NCBI RefSeq assembly: GCF_009377205.1
Contig: NZ_VJZE01000023.1
Coordinates: 1 to 43,393, forward strand
Direction: 5' to 3'
Length of the DNA: 43,393 nt
DNA from: Streptomyces phyllanthi
GTDB lineage: Bacteria > Actinomycetota > Actinomycetes > Streptomycetales > Streptomycetaceae
The position numbers and the translations under genes are program-made. Positions within the stretch are counted from its first letter, which is position 1. Each line of letters starts with the position of its first letter. The notes under the pieces are model-generated. The model had not been told where the DNA came from. It did no database searches and worked only from the letters and a program-made list of their open reading frames with translations. Shown here one piece after another: positions 17,253 through 24,881 of the stretch.

Positions 17253-17258
17253 TATAGT
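17253..17258 (+). promoter_or_regulatory. Candidate -10 box (TATAGT) for the DUF4307 gene
   Basis: TATAGT is the only strongly AT-rich hexamer in the 182-bp gap between divergent mca and the DUF4307 gene. It lies about 90 bp before the ATG at 17347. No good -35 hexamer stands 16-18 bp upstream, so the promoter may be weak or use another sigma factor. Confidence 0.4.
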
Positions 17259-17346
17259 GACCGAATCGGGGGGCGAAAAATTCCGGGCCCGGCCCCGGAG
17301 GTCCCTCGCAGGAACCTCGTCCGGGCCCGCTTCCGAGAGGACGATC

Positions 17347-17745
17347 ATGAGTACGGCGAGCACGCAGCTGCCCGAGGGCCGGTACGGCCGCTCCGTGGAC
17401 GAGCGCGCCGACCGCAAGCTCAAGATCCTCGGTGCCGTGCTGGGCGCCGGTCTGCTCGTGCTCGTCGGCTGGTTCGCGTACCACTATGTCGGCGGCAACA
17501 GGATCAGCGCCGAGGTGATCTCCTTCAATGCCTCGGACCGCGCGGTCGAGGTGCGCCTGGAGGTCCACAAGGACGCGGGCGTGAGCGGCTACTGCACGGT
17601 GCGCTCGCAGTCCGAGGACGGCACCGAGGTCGGTCGCGCGAACTTCCCCTTCGACGGGGACGCCACGCGGGTCGACGAGGTCGTCACGCTCCGTACCATC
17701 TCCCGCGGTACCACGGCCGAGCTGCTCGGCTGTCACGCCGACTGA
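17347..17745 (+). CDS. DUF4307-type membrane protein
   Basis: 132 residues. ATG 17347 is preceded by AGAGG at 6 bases; a longer reading frame upstream lacks support. A cytoplasmic N-terminus (about 1-28) is followed by one membrane helix (about 29-50: I-L-G-A-V-L-G-A-G-L-L-V-L-V-G-W-F) and an extracytoplasmic beta-rich domain with Cys residues near 80 and at the C-terminus (L-L-G-C-H). This layout is the DUF4307 family found next to mca in actinobacteria; the function is unknown. Four tandem decamers start at the stop codon, followed by a hairpin. Confidence 0.82.
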   Translation: MSTASTQLPEGRYGRSVDERADRKLKILGAVLGAGLLVLVGWFAYHYVGGNRISAEVISFNASDRAVEVRLEVHKDAGVSGYCTVRSQSEDGTEVGRANFPFDGDATRVDEVVTLRTISRGTTAELLGCHAD

Positions 17746-17800
17746 CAGCGACTGACACTGACTGGCACCGACTGACGCAGCCCGGGCGCCTGCCCGGCTG
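17739..17800 (+). terminator. Tandem decamers and hairpin after the DUF4307 gene
   Basis: Four copies of a 10-bp unit close to CGACTGACAG run from 17739 to 17778 and include the TGA stop. They are followed by an imperfect hairpin, CAGCCCGGGC against GCCCGGCTG (17778-17800), with one bulged base. The hairpin probably ends transcription before the greA promoter region. The repeats may be simple slippage products. Confidence 0.5.
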
Positions 17801-17943
17801 ACCTGCGTCGACGTAAATCTAGTCGCTTATGTCCTCCCCCTTCGGCCATGGAATTGTTAGGCTCGTGGTTTCGCCCACTCGTGAAGGAACATTCTTCTGG
17901 GTAGGGCGATGCTTTGTATTCCCAGTACCTACGAGGAGCACCT

Positions 17944-18441
17944 GTGACCCAGACCAGCGAGAACGTCACCTGGCTGACCCAGGAGGCGTACAACAAGCTC
18001 AAGAACGAGCTTGAGTACCTTACTGGTCCTGCGCGCACGGAGATCGCCGCCAAGATCGCGGCCGCGCGCGAGGAGGGGGACCTGCGTGAGAACGGCGGGT
18101 ACCACGCGGCCAAGGAAGAGCAGGGCAAGCAGGAGCTCCGTGTGCGCCAGCTGACCCAGCTTCTGGAGACCGCCAAGGTCGGGGAGGCCCCCGCGGCGGA
18201 CGGTGCGGTGGCGCCCGGCATGGTCGTGACCATCGCTTTCGACGGCGACGAGGACGACACGCTGACGTTCCTGCTCGCCTCCCGCGAGTACGCGAGCTCC
18301 GACATCGAGACGTACTCGCCGCAGTCCCCGCTGGGCTCCGGCGTGATCGGCAAGAAGGTCGGCGAGGACGCCGAGTACGAGCTGCCGAACGGCAAGATGG
18401 CCTCGGTGAAGATCCTCAAGGCCGAGCCCTACCAGAGCTGA
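17944..18441 (+). CDS. greA: Transcription elongation factor GreA
   Basis: 165 residues. It binds the RNA polymerase secondary channel and stimulates cleavage of backtracked RNA. The N-terminal coiled coil (about 1-80) carries W-L-T-Q-E-A-Y-N-K-L, A-R-E-E-G-D-L-R-E-N and Y-H-A-A-K-E-E-Q, which are family signatures including the acidic tip (D-L-R-E-N). The FKBP-like C-terminal domain (about 85-160) contains S-P-Q-S-P-L-G and P-N-G-K. The start is GTG 17944 behind GAGGAG; the upstream in-frame ATG gives a non-conserved leader. Monocistronic, with a strong hairpin just after the stop. Confidence 0.95.
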   Translation: MTQTSENVTWLTQEAYNKLKNELEYLTGPARTEIAAKIAAAREEGDLRENGGYHAAKEEQGKQELRVRQLTQLLETAKVGEAPAADGAVAPGMVVTIAFDGDEDDTLTFLLASREYASSDIETYSPQSPLGSGVIGKKVGEDAEYELPNGKMASVKILKAEPYQS

Positions 18442-18474
18442 TCCCGCCTTCCCCCCACGGACCACGATTTCGGC

Positions 18475-18509
18475 GATGCCCCCGGTGCCGCTTCGGCGCC
18501 GGGGGCATC
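18475..18509. terminator. Hairpin terminator shared by greA and the ABC permease gene
   Basis: Arms GATGCCCCCGG (18475-18485) and CCGGGGGCATC (18499-18509) are perfect 11-mers, and the loop region pairs further (GCCG/CGGC). It lies 34 bp after the greA stop and 25 bp before the end of the convergent ABC permease gene, so it can serve both strands. Confidence 0.8.
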
Positions 18510-18533
18510 GTCATGCCCGCCGCACCTGCGCGG

Positions 18534-19379
18534 TCACGCCGTCGCCGAGCGGTACTTCCGCACCGCGAGCGTCCTGAAGACGACGACGATCAGGACCGAG
18601 TAGATCAGTGAGGCCCAGACCGGGTGCTGCATGGGCCACGCGTCCGACGGCGACACCCCGGGGTTGCCGAAGAGCTCACGGCAGGCCTGGACGGTGGCGC
18701 TGAAGGGGTTCCAGTCGGCTATGTGACGAAGCCAGGGCGTCATCTGGCTGGAGTCCACGAACGCGTTCGAGACGAACGTGACCGGGAAGAGCCATATCAG
18801 CCCGCCGGAGGTGGCCGCCTCGGGTGTGCGCACGGAGAGGCCGATCAGCGCGCCGATCCAGGTGAACGCGTACCCGAGCAGGAGCAGCAGCCCGAAGGCG
18901 GCGAGCACCTCGCCGAAGCTCGTGTGGGTGCGCCAGCCGACCAGCAGGGCGACCACGGCGAGCACGAACAGGGTGAGCGCGGTCTGCACGAGGTCGGCGA
19001 GCGTCCGCCCGGTCAGTACCGCGCCGCGGGCCATGGGCAGTGAGCGGAAGCGGTCGATGAGCCCCTTGTGCATGTCGTCGGCTATGCCCGCGCCGGCGCC
19101 GGCGGTGGCGAAGGTCACGGTCTGCGCGAAGATGCCGGCCATCAGGAACTCGCGGTACTTGTCCGGGTCCGTGGACCCGCCGATGTTCATGGAGCCGCCG
19201 AACACATAGCTGAACAGCACCACGAACATGATGGGCTGGATGAGTCCGAAGATCACCATCTCAGGGATCCTGGACATTCTGATCAGGTTCCGTTTGGCGA
19301 CGACCAGCGAGTCGCGGACGGACTGGCTGATCGCGTTCGTGGGTGCCGCTACGGGCGCGGCGTCGGTGGCGGCGGTCAC
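18534..19379 (-). CDS. ABC-2 type drug/lipid exporter permease (DrrB-like)
   Basis: 281 residues from GTG 19379, whose GTGA overlaps the stop of the ATPase gene. A cytoplasmic N-terminus (1-45) is followed by six hydrophobic segments typical of ABC-2 permeases. The central stretch M-H-K-G-L-I-D-R-F-R-S-L-P-M-A-R is the conserved cytoplasmic loop signature, and N-P-F-S-A-T-V-Q-A-C-R-E-L-F-G-N-P is a C-terminal family motif of the daunorubicin-resistance type. It pairs with the ATPase to form a homodimeric exporter; the substrate is unknown. Not linked to an antibiotic cluster here, so self-defence or lipid export are equally possible. Confidence 0.9.
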   Translation of the reverse strand: MTAATDAAPVAAPTNAISQSVRDSLVVAKRNLIRMSRIPEMVIFGLIQPIMFVVLFSYVFGGSMNIGGSTDPDKYREFLMAGIFAQTVTFATAGAGAGIADDMHKGLIDRFRSLPMARGAVLTGRTLADLVQTALTLFVLAVVALLVGWRTHTSFGEVLAAFGLLLLLGYAFTWIGALIGLSVRTPEAATSGGLIWLFPVTFVSNAFVDSSQMTPWLRHIADWNPFSATVQACRELFGNPGVSPSDAWPMQHPVWASLIYSVLIVVVFRTLAVRKYRSATA

Positions 19380-20386
19380 TTGGCGGTCTCCTTTCCGCGC
19401 TTGCGATTCTTGGGGTCCTGGGTCTCGCCGGTGTCCTCGTCCTTCGCCTCGGCGAGGTGGCCGGTCAGGGAGAGGAAGACGTCGTCCAGGGTGGGCCGGC
19501 GCAGCCCGATGTCGTCGATCTCGATGCCGCGGGAGTCCAGCTCACGGATGATCTCGGCGAGGAGCTTGGCGCCACCGGTCACGGGGACGGTGAGCTTGCG
19601 CATGTGGTCCTCGATGGTGGTGTCGCCCTTGCCGAAGCCCTGGAGCACCTCGGCGGCGGCCCGTATGTGCTCGCGCTCGTGCACGACGACCTCGACGCGC
19701 TCGCCGCCGGTGCGCGCCTTGAGCTGGTCGGAGGTGCCGCGGGCGATGACGCGGCCGTGGTCGACCACCGCGATGTCGTGCGCGAGGTGGTCGGCCTCCT
19801 CGAGGTACTGGGTGGTCAGCAGCAGGGTCGTACCGCCGGAGACCAGCTGCTTGATGACCTCCCACAGCTGCTGCCGGTTGCGCGGGTCGAGGCCGGTCGT
19901 CGGCTCGTCCATGAACATCACCGGCGGCGAGACGACCAGCGCGGCCGCCAGGTCGAGCCGGCGGCGCATACCGCCGGAGTAGGTCTTGGTGGTGCGGTCC
20001 GCGGCGTCCGCCAGGTTGAACTGCTCCAGCAGTTCGTCCGCGCGGGCCTTCGCGGCCTTCGCCTTCATCTGGTAGAGCTGGCCGACCATCTGCAGGTTCT
20101 CGCGGCCCGTCAGATACTCGTCGACCGCGGCGAACTGGCCGGACAGGCCGACCGAGCGTCGTACGGCGTCGGGATGCTTGAGGACGTCGATGCCCGCGAC
20201 GACGGCGGTGCCGCTGTCGGGCCTCAACAGGGTGGTCAGGCAGCGGACGGTCGTCGTCTTGCCCGCTCCGTTGGGCCCGAGAAGGCCCAGCACCGTGCCC
20301 TCGGGGACATCGAGGTCGACGCCGTCCAGTGCCCTTACGTCGCCGAAGGTCTTCACGAGACCTTCGGCATAGATGGCGCCTGGCAT
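19376..20386 (-). CDS. ABC exporter ATP-binding protein (DrrA-like)
   Basis: 336 residues from ATG 20386 (GGAG 6 bases upstream); a GTG four codons earlier is possible. Walker A G-P-N-G-A-G-K-T-T, signature Y-S-G-G-M-R-R-R-L-D and Walker B V-M-F-M-D-E-P-T-T-G-L-D-P are intact. The C-terminal domain (about 240-336) with L-R-R-P-T-L-D-D-V-F-L is typical of the DrrA family. It powers the permease encoded directly downstream with overlapping stop and start codons. A promoter with an operator-like palindrome lies about 110-140 bp upstream. Confidence 0.92.
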   Translation of the reverse strand: MPGAIYAEGLVKTFGDVRALDGVDLDVPEGTVLGLLGPNGAGKTTTVRCLTTLLRPDSGTAVVAGIDVLKHPDAVRRSVGLSGQFAAVDEYLTGRENLQMVGQLYQMKAKAAKARADELLEQFNLADAADRTTKTYSGGMRRRLDLAAALVVSPPVMFMDEPTTGLDPRNRQQLWEVIKQLVSGGTTLLLTTQYLEEADHLAHDIAVVDHGRVIARGTSDQLKARTGGERVEVVVHEREHIRAAAEVLQGFGKGDTTIEDHMRKLTVPVTGGAKLLAEIIRELDSRGIEIDDIGLRRPTLDDVFLSLTGHLAEAKDEDTGETQDPKNRKRGKETAK

Positions 20387-20423
20387 GTGAGTCTCCACGT
20401 CGTTGGGGATTTCGTGATTGAGT

Positions 20424-20459
20424 CGGAAGGACTGGGTTCTGCGCGGAAGGACTGGGTTC
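20424..20459. repeat. 16-bp direct repeat in the exporter leader
   Basis: CGGAAGGACTGGGTTC occurs at 20424-20439 and again at 20444-20459 (period 20). It lies in the predicted 5' leader of the exporter mRNA, between the promoter and the ATG at 20386. It may be replication slippage or a leader structure; no riboswitch class was recognised. Confidence 0.6.
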
Positions 20460-20499
20460 GCGTTCTTCGATCCACGCGAGTGAGGCAGGTTCGCGACAG

Positions 20500-20528
20500 A
20501 CCATAACGCGATGTATCGCGTCTCTCAA
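20500..20528 (-). promoter_or_regulatory. Promoter of the ABC exporter with palindromic operator in the spacer
   Basis: On the minus strand TTGAGA (20528-20523) and TATGGT (20505-20500) are separated by exactly 17 bp. The spacer contains the perfect dyad ACGCGAT-AC-ATCGCGT (20506-20521). A repressor on this site would block polymerase directly, as seen for TetR- and PadR-type control of exporters. No regulator gene of that type adjoins; the nearest is a MarR gene about 1.5 kb away. Confidence 0.6.
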
Positions 20529-20595
20529 CGCATTTTCCCGAACGAGTGACACGGGGCTCCGACCTCGGCCGACGGCTGCGGACAGCGGCAGGCGA

Positions 20596-20628
20596 TGCGG
20601 GACGGGTGGTGCGGGACGGGTGGTGCGG
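20596..20628. repeat. 14-bp tandem repeat between the exporter promoter and ilvA
   Basis: TGCGGGACGGGTGG is present twice in tandem (20596-20623), followed by a partial third copy TGCGG. The stretch lies in the gap between the ilvA stop (20671) and the exporter promoter. No coding or structured function is evident; no ilvA terminator hairpin was seen here. Confidence 0.5.
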
Positions 20629-20670
20629 TCGCGGGTCGTGCTTTCGTGCGTCCTGGTCGGTCGTCGCCGC

Positions 20671-21900
20671 TCAGTCGATGACCGTGTAACCCGCCTCGCG
20701 CAGCGCCCGGCCGACCTCGGCGCAGTGCTCCGGGCCCTTCGTCTCCAGGTGCAGCTCGACCTCCGCCTCCGTGAGCCCGAGCCGTGGGTCGGTCCGTACG
20801 TGACTCACATCGAGGACGTTAGCGTCGACCACTGACAACACCCCCAGAAGCGTCGCGAGGGCGCCCGGCCGGTCCGTCAGGCGGAGCCGGACGGCCAGGT
20901 AGCGGCCCTGCGCGGCCATGCCGTGGCGCAGGACCCGCTGCATCAGCACCGGATCGACGTTGCCACCGGACAGCACCGCGACCAGCGGCCCCTCGAAGGC
21001 CCCGGGCTCGCTCAGCAGCGCGGCCACCGGGCTCGCACCCGCGGGCTCGACGACCAGCTTGGCCCGCTCCAGGCAGAGCAGCAGCGCGGTGGACAGCGCG
21101 TCCTCGGAGACCGTGCGGACCTCGTCGACCAGTTCGCCGATGATGCCGAACGGCACGTCGCCCGGCCGCCCGACCTTGATACCGTCCGCCATCGTCGCCG
21201 GGTTCTCGATCGCCACGGGGCGCCCGGCAGCCAGCGAGGGCGGGTACGCGGCCGCGCCCTCCGCCTGCACCCCCACGATCCGTACGTCCGGGCGCAGCGC
21301 CTTCACGGCGATCGCGATGCCCGCGGCCAGGCCGCCGCCGCCGATCCCCACGACGATCGTGCGGACCTCGGGGCACTGTTCCAGGATCTCCAGACCGACC
21401 GTGCCCTGGCCCGTGATGATGTCGGGGTGGTCGAAGGGATGGATGAACACGGCGCCCGTCCCGGCCGCGTACTCCTGGGCGGCGGCCAGCGTCTCGTCGA
21501 CGACCACGCCGTGCAGACGCACGTCGGCCCCGTAGTCGCGCGTCGCGCTGATCTTCGGCAGCGGGGCGCCCTTCGGCATGAAGACCGTGGCGCGCACGCC
21601 CAGCAGCGCGGAGGCCAGGGCGACACCCTGCGCGTGGTTGCCCGCGCTCGCGGCGACGACTCCCGCGGCGCGCTCCTCGGGCAGCAGCCCCGCGATGCGC
21701 ACGTAGGCCCCGCGCAGCTTGAACGACCCGGTCCGCTGGAGGTTCTCGCACTTGAGGTGGACCGGCGCGCCGACCAGCTGGGACAGATGCCTGCTGCCCT
21801 CCATGGCGGTGACCCGCGCGACGCCCGTGAGCATCTTCTGGGCTCCCCGCACGTCGTCGAGGGTCACCCGTGGCGAGGAGTCGGCCGTGCTGTAGCTCAT
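20671..21900 (-). CDS. ilvA: Threonine ammonia-lyase (threonine dehydratase) with ACT domain
   Basis: 409 residues from ATG 21900; GTG 21906 two codons earlier is equally usable. It converts threonine to 2-oxobutanoate and ammonia, feeding isoleucine synthesis or propionyl-CoA supply. The PLP domain (about 10-320) has S-F-K61-L-R-G-A-Y (Schiff-base lysine), S-A-G-N-H-A-Q-G and the phosphate-binding G-I-G-G-G-G-L. A single C-terminal ACT-like domain (about 330-409: R-P-G-A-L-A-T-L-L) makes this the short form with one regulatory domain. Biosynthetic and catabolic forms of this length cannot be told apart from sequence alone. Confidence 0.92.
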   Translation of the reverse strand: MSYSTADSSPRVTLDDVRGAQKMLTGVARVTAMEGSRHLSQLVGAPVHLKCENLQRTGSFKLRGAYVRIAGLLPEERAAGVVAASAGNHAQGVALASALLGVRATVFMPKGAPLPKISATRDYGADVRLHGVVVDETLAAAQEYAAGTGAVFIHPFDHPDIITGQGTVGLEILEQCPEVRTIVVGIGGGGLAAGIAIAVKALRPDVRIVGVQAEGAAAYPPSLAAGRPVAIENPATMADGIKVGRPGDVPFGIIGELVDEVRTVSEDALSTALLLCLERAKLVVEPAGASPVAALLSEPGAFEGPLVAVLSGGNVDPVLMQRVLRHGMAAQGRYLAVRLRLTDRPGALATLLGVLSVVDANVLDVSHVRTDPRLGLTEAEVELHLETKGPEHCAEVGRALREAGYTVID

Positions 21901-22046
21901 GACCACCAGTCTCGCAGTTCACAGTGGGGCGCCGCGGTCACGGCCACGCGTCGGGGCCCCGGATTGCCCAGCGCCCGTACGACGTGCCCGCCCGCCGCGT
22001 ACTCTGTCCCCCAACCAGCATCCACGCATGAAGTGAGCCCCTGGCC

Positions 22047-22565
22047 ATGCCCACACCTGAAATGTCGATGGACATGACGACCATCGGTGACACCGGTCTT
22101 CTCGACGCGCTGCAGCACGAGGTCGCGGTGTTCGCGCGCCGTGCCGAACAGACCCGGCTCGGCGGCGTCGGGCAGGTGCGCAACTCCATGGACCGCGCCG
22201 CGTACCTGCTGCTCAACCGCCTCGACAAGGAAGGCCCGATGGGCGTCAAGGCGCTCGCCGCGAGCATGGGGATCGACTCGTCCACGGTGACCCGTCAGGT
22301 GGCCCCGCTCGTCGACACCGGACTCGTCAAGCGCACCTCGCACCCCGAGGACGGGCGCGCCGTCGTCCTCCAGCTGTCGCCCCGGGGGCAGTCCCGCCTG
22401 GAGGAAGTCCGTTCGTCGAGGCGGCAGTTGATGGCCGAGCTGACCCAGGAGTGGGCGCCCGAGGAGCGCGAGGCCTTCTGCACCCTCCTCACCCGCTTCA
22501 ACAGCGCGCTCTCCGCACGCATGGCCGTCACAGGGGTCTCCGTGGAGCCCTCGGCGACCTCCTGA
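22047..22565 (+). CDS. MarR family transcriptional regulator
   Basis: 172 residues from ATG 22047. Winged helix-turn-helix core (about 55-120): Y-L-L-L-N-R-L, G-V-K-A-L-A-A-S-M-G-I-D-S-S-T-V-T-R-Q-V and the wing H-P-E-D-G-R-A-V-V-L, where D-G-R is the family's DNA-contacting signature. N- and C-terminal helices form the dimer interface. It is divergent from ilvA, with a gap of about 145 bp, so ilvA or its own gene are the simplest targets. No clear palindrome was seen in that gap. A perfect 18-bp dyad lies about 65 bp after its stop. Confidence 0.9.
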   Translation: MPTPEMSMDMTTIGDTGLLDALQHEVAVFARRAEQTRLGGVGQVRNSMDRAAYLLLNRLDKEGPMGVKALAASMGIDSSTVTRQVAPLVDTGLVKRTSHPEDGRAVVLQLSPRGQSRLEEVRSSRRQLMAELTQEWAPEEREAFCTLLTRFNSALSARMAVTGVSVEPSATS

Positions 22566-22629
22566 GCGGCGCCCGCCGCCTCTCCTCCCGTTCCCCGCGC
22601 ACCGGTTGACGGACGGTCGGCGATCGTCC

Positions 22630-22647
22630 TCCACGCGCACGCGTGGA
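22630..22647. promoter_or_regulatory. Perfect dyad TCCACGCG-CA-CGCGTGGA
   Basis: This 18-bp perfect inverted repeat lies between the MarR stop and the sigma-like gene. The 2-bp centre makes it more operator-like than a terminator hairpin. It sits about 58 bp upstream of a candidate promoter for the sigma-like gene. Confidence 0.45.
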
Positions 22648-22704
22648 CGGTGCCCCGGTCGGCGTACGGCCGCCCCGGCGCCCGGCTCCGGTGCTGCGCG
22701 GCCC

Positions 22705-22734
22705 TTGACCGTGGGGCCGCCGCTGGCCTCATAT
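22705..22734 (+). promoter_or_regulatory. Candidate promoter of the sigma-like gene
   Basis: TTGACC (22705-22710) and TCATAT (22729-22734) are separated by 18 bp. This is the only AT-rich hexamer pair in the 257-bp gap and lies about 90 bp before the GTG at 22823. Resembles the housekeeping consensus; not tested. Confidence 0.45.
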
Positions 22735-22822
22735 GGGACCGGGCCCTTGTCGAACGCGGCGCCGTCCTCCGTACGCGGCAGGGGATCCGGCTTCCGTCAG
22801 GGCACCCTGAAGGGGAGGCGAG

Positions 22823-23311
22823 GTGCGAGATCGGCAGGCGTCCCAAGGCGCCCGCCGGGCCCGGGAGTTCGAGGCGTTCGTCGCGGGCGCGGCTGGGCGG
22901 CTCCTGCATGCCGCCACACTGCTCACCGCGGAACCACCGGACGACAACCCGCGCGCGCGGCGTCTGCTGACACTGGCTCTCGCCCACACCTACGCGTCCT
23001 GGGACCGGCTGCGCGGCGAGGACCCGTACGACCGGGCCCGTCAGCAGCTCGCGGTCCGCTTCGCGCGCGGGGCATGGCACCAGCACGGCCGGTCCCGTGC
23101 CACCCCGGGGAACGCGCTGGCGGCACTCACCCCCCAGGAGCGGCTCATCGTCGTCCTCAGGTTGTACGAGGGCGTCGCCGAGGAGCAGGCGGCGGCACTG
23201 CTCGGACTGCCGGTCGAGCGTGTACGGGCGATCTGTGCCCGCGCGACGACGGCGCTGCTCCACCCGCCGAGGAGGCCCGCGCCCGCGGCCGCCGAGGTGG
23301 CGCGGTCATGA
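22823..23311 (+). CDS. ECF sigma factor-like protein (degenerate)
   Basis: 162 residues from GTG 22823, preceded by GGGAGG. The N-terminal part (E-F-E-A-F-V-A-G-A-A-G-R-L-L-H-A-A-T-L-L-T) resembles the start of SigE-type ECF sigma region 2, and L-T-P-Q-E-R-L-I-V-V-L-R-L-Y-E-G-V-A-E-E-Q-A-A-A-L-L-G resembles region 4 with its helix-turn-helix (about 105-150). The middle, where region 2 helices should read the -10 element, is shortened and poorly conserved. It may be a diverged sigma factor or a DNA-binding relic. A tiny membrane protein gene follows after 49 bp. Confidence 0.65.
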   Translation: MRDRQASQGARRAREFEAFVAGAAGRLLHAATLLTAEPPDDNPRARRLLTLALAHTYASWDRLRGEDPYDRARQQLAVRFARGAWHQHGRSRATPGNALAALTPQERLIVVLRLYEGVAEEQAAALLGLPVERVRAICARATTALLHPPRRPAPAAAEVARS

Positions 23312-23360
23312 GGCCGCGCGCGGGAGCCCGCCCGAAGACGGAGTCCGGTGGAGGTGGCCC

Positions 23361-23609
23361 GTGAATCTGAACGAGCGGGAGGCGGCCGTACGGCGGATGC
23401 TGGAGCGTACGCCGCCCCCGGTGCCGCCCGAGCTGTACGGGGACGCGCTGCGGCGCGGCGGGCGCATGCTGCGGCGCCGGACCGCGGCCCGCCGTCTGCT
23501 GTGGCTGGTGCTGCTGGCCACGGCGGTCGCGTTCGTCGTGTGGGCGTCGACCGCCCGCCCCTGGGTGGAGCCGCCGTCGAACACGACTCCTCCGCTGACC
23601 AACTGGTGA
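23361..23609 (+). CDS. Small single-pass membrane protein, possible anti-sigma-like partner
   Basis: 82 residues from GTG 23361, with GGAGG 6 bases upstream. The N-terminal 40 residues are charged (N-L-N-E-R-E-A-A-V-R-R-M-L, then P-P-P-V-P-P-E-L-Y) with a run of arginines just before one membrane helix (about 46-62: L-L-W-L-V-L-L-A-T-A-V-A-F-V-V-W-A). A short Pro/Thr-rich tail would lie outside. The layout, a short cytoplasmic region plus one helix directly after a sigma-like gene, is that of a membrane anti-sigma factor, but no zinc-binding His/Cys motif is present. Confidence 0.75.
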   Translation: MNLNEREAAVRRMLERTPPPVPPELYGDALRRGGRMLRRRTAARRLLWLVLLATAVAFVVWASTARPWVEPPSNTTPPLTNW

Positions 23610-23627
23610 CCTGCCGCTGCCCCGGGG

Positions 23628-24782
23628 TCACCCCAGAGCCTGCTGCAGGTCCTCGAGGAGGTCGTCGACGTTCTCGATGCCGACGGAGAGGCGTACGAGA
23701 TCGGCGGGCACCTCCAGCGCCGAGCCGGCCGCGGACGCGTGCGTCATGCGCCCCGGGTGCTCGATCAGGGACTCGACGCCGCCCAGGGACTCGCCGAGCG
23801 TGAACACCTTGGCTCGGTTGCAGACCTCGACGGCCGCCTCCTCGCCGCCCTGGACCCGGAACGACACCATGCCGCCGAACGCCTTCATCTGCTTGGCGGC
23901 GACCTCGTGGCCGGGGTGCTCCGGGAGACCGGGGTAGAGCACGCTCGTCACGCGCGGGTGCCTGGTCAGCATGTCGGCGACCGTGGTGGCGTTCTCGCTG
24001 TGCCGGTCCATGCGCACGGCGAGCGTCTTCGCGCCGCGCAGCACGAGCCAGGAGTCGAAGGGCCCGGCGACCGCACCCATCGCGTTCTGGTGGTACGCCA
24101 GCTCCTCGCCCAGTTCCGGGTCGTCGACGACGAGGGCACCGCCGACGACGTCCGAGTGACCGCCCATGTACTTGGTCAGCGAGTGCACGATGACGTCCGC
24201 GCCGAGCGCGAGCGGCTGCTGGAGGTAGGGCGTGGCGAAGGTGTTGTCGACGACCAGCCGGGCGCCGGCCTCGCGGGCGATCTGGGCGACGGCGGCGATG
24301 TCGGTGATGCCGAGGAGCGGGTTGGAGGGCGTCTCCACCCACACGGCCTTGGTCTTCGGGGTGAGCGCGGCCCGTACGGCGGCGGGGTCACTGGTGTCGG
24401 CGACCGACCAGTCCACCCCCCACCGCGCGACGACCTTCGCGAAGAGACGGAACGTCCCGCCGTACGCGTCGTTGGGGATGACCACGTGGTCGCCCGGGCT
24501 CAGCAGCGTACGCAACAGGCAGTCCTCGGCGGCCAGTCCCGACGCGAACGCGAAACCGCGGTGGCCGCCCTCCAGAGCCGCGAGGTTCTCCTCCAGGGCG
24601 GTCCTGGTCGGGTTCGCGCTGCGGCTGTACTCGTAGCCCCCGCGCAGACCTCCCACGCCGTCCTGCTTGAAGGTCGAGACCTGGTAGATCGGCGGTACGA
24701 CCGCGCCGGTGAGGGGATCCGCGGTGTTGCCCGCGTGGATCGCGAGGGTCTCGAAATGCTGACTGATGTGCCTGTCGCTCAT
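23628..24782 (-). CDS. metB: Cystathionine gamma-synthase
   Basis: 384 residues from ATG 24782. PLP enzyme of the Cys/Met metabolism family that joins an activated homoserine with cysteine in methionine synthesis. Family motifs: Y-E-Y-S-R-S-A-N-P-T-R (49-60), the PLP-ring region S-G-L-A-A, V-D-N-T-F-A-T-P-Y-L-Q-Q-P (178-190) and Schiff-base Lys204 in S-L-T-K-Y-M-G-G-H-S-D. The C-terminal L-G-E-S-L-G-G-V-E-S-L-I-E-H-P is typical. Gamma-synthase is favoured over cystathionine gamma-lyase on overall resemblance to streptomycete enzymes, but the two cannot be fully separated by eye. The convergent membrane-protein gene ends 19 bp away. Confidence 0.87.
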   Translation of the reverse strand: MSDRHISQHFETLAIHAGNTADPLTGAVVPPIYQVSTFKQDGVGGLRGGYEYSRSANPTRTALEENLAALEGGHRGFAFASGLAAEDCLLRTLLSPGDHVVIPNDAYGGTFRLFAKVVARWGVDWSVADTSDPAAVRAALTPKTKAVWVETPSNPLLGITDIAAVAQIAREAGARLVVDNTFATPYLQQPLALGADVIVHSLTKYMGGHSDVVGGALVVDDPELGEELAYHQNAMGAVAGPFDSWLVLRGAKTLAVRMDRHSENATTVADMLTRHPRVTSVLYPGLPEHPGHEVAAKQMKAFGGMVSFRVQGGEEAAVEVCNRAKVFTLGESLGGVESLIEHPGRMTHASAAGSALEVPADLVRLSVGIENVDDLLEDLQQALG

Positions 24783-24881
24783 GGGACCGAGCGTAGTGGG
24801 CGTGGCGGACGGATGACGTCGGACGAAGTCGTGACCCGGTCGGGTTGGCCAATTGTCGGACCCGTCTGGTTCGCTTGAGCC

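Noticed and set aside
23308..23364. 18-codon frame overlapping the sigma-like stop (ATGA)
   Set aside because: Too short, no ribosome site and no natural composition; the GTG at 23361 has a strong site.
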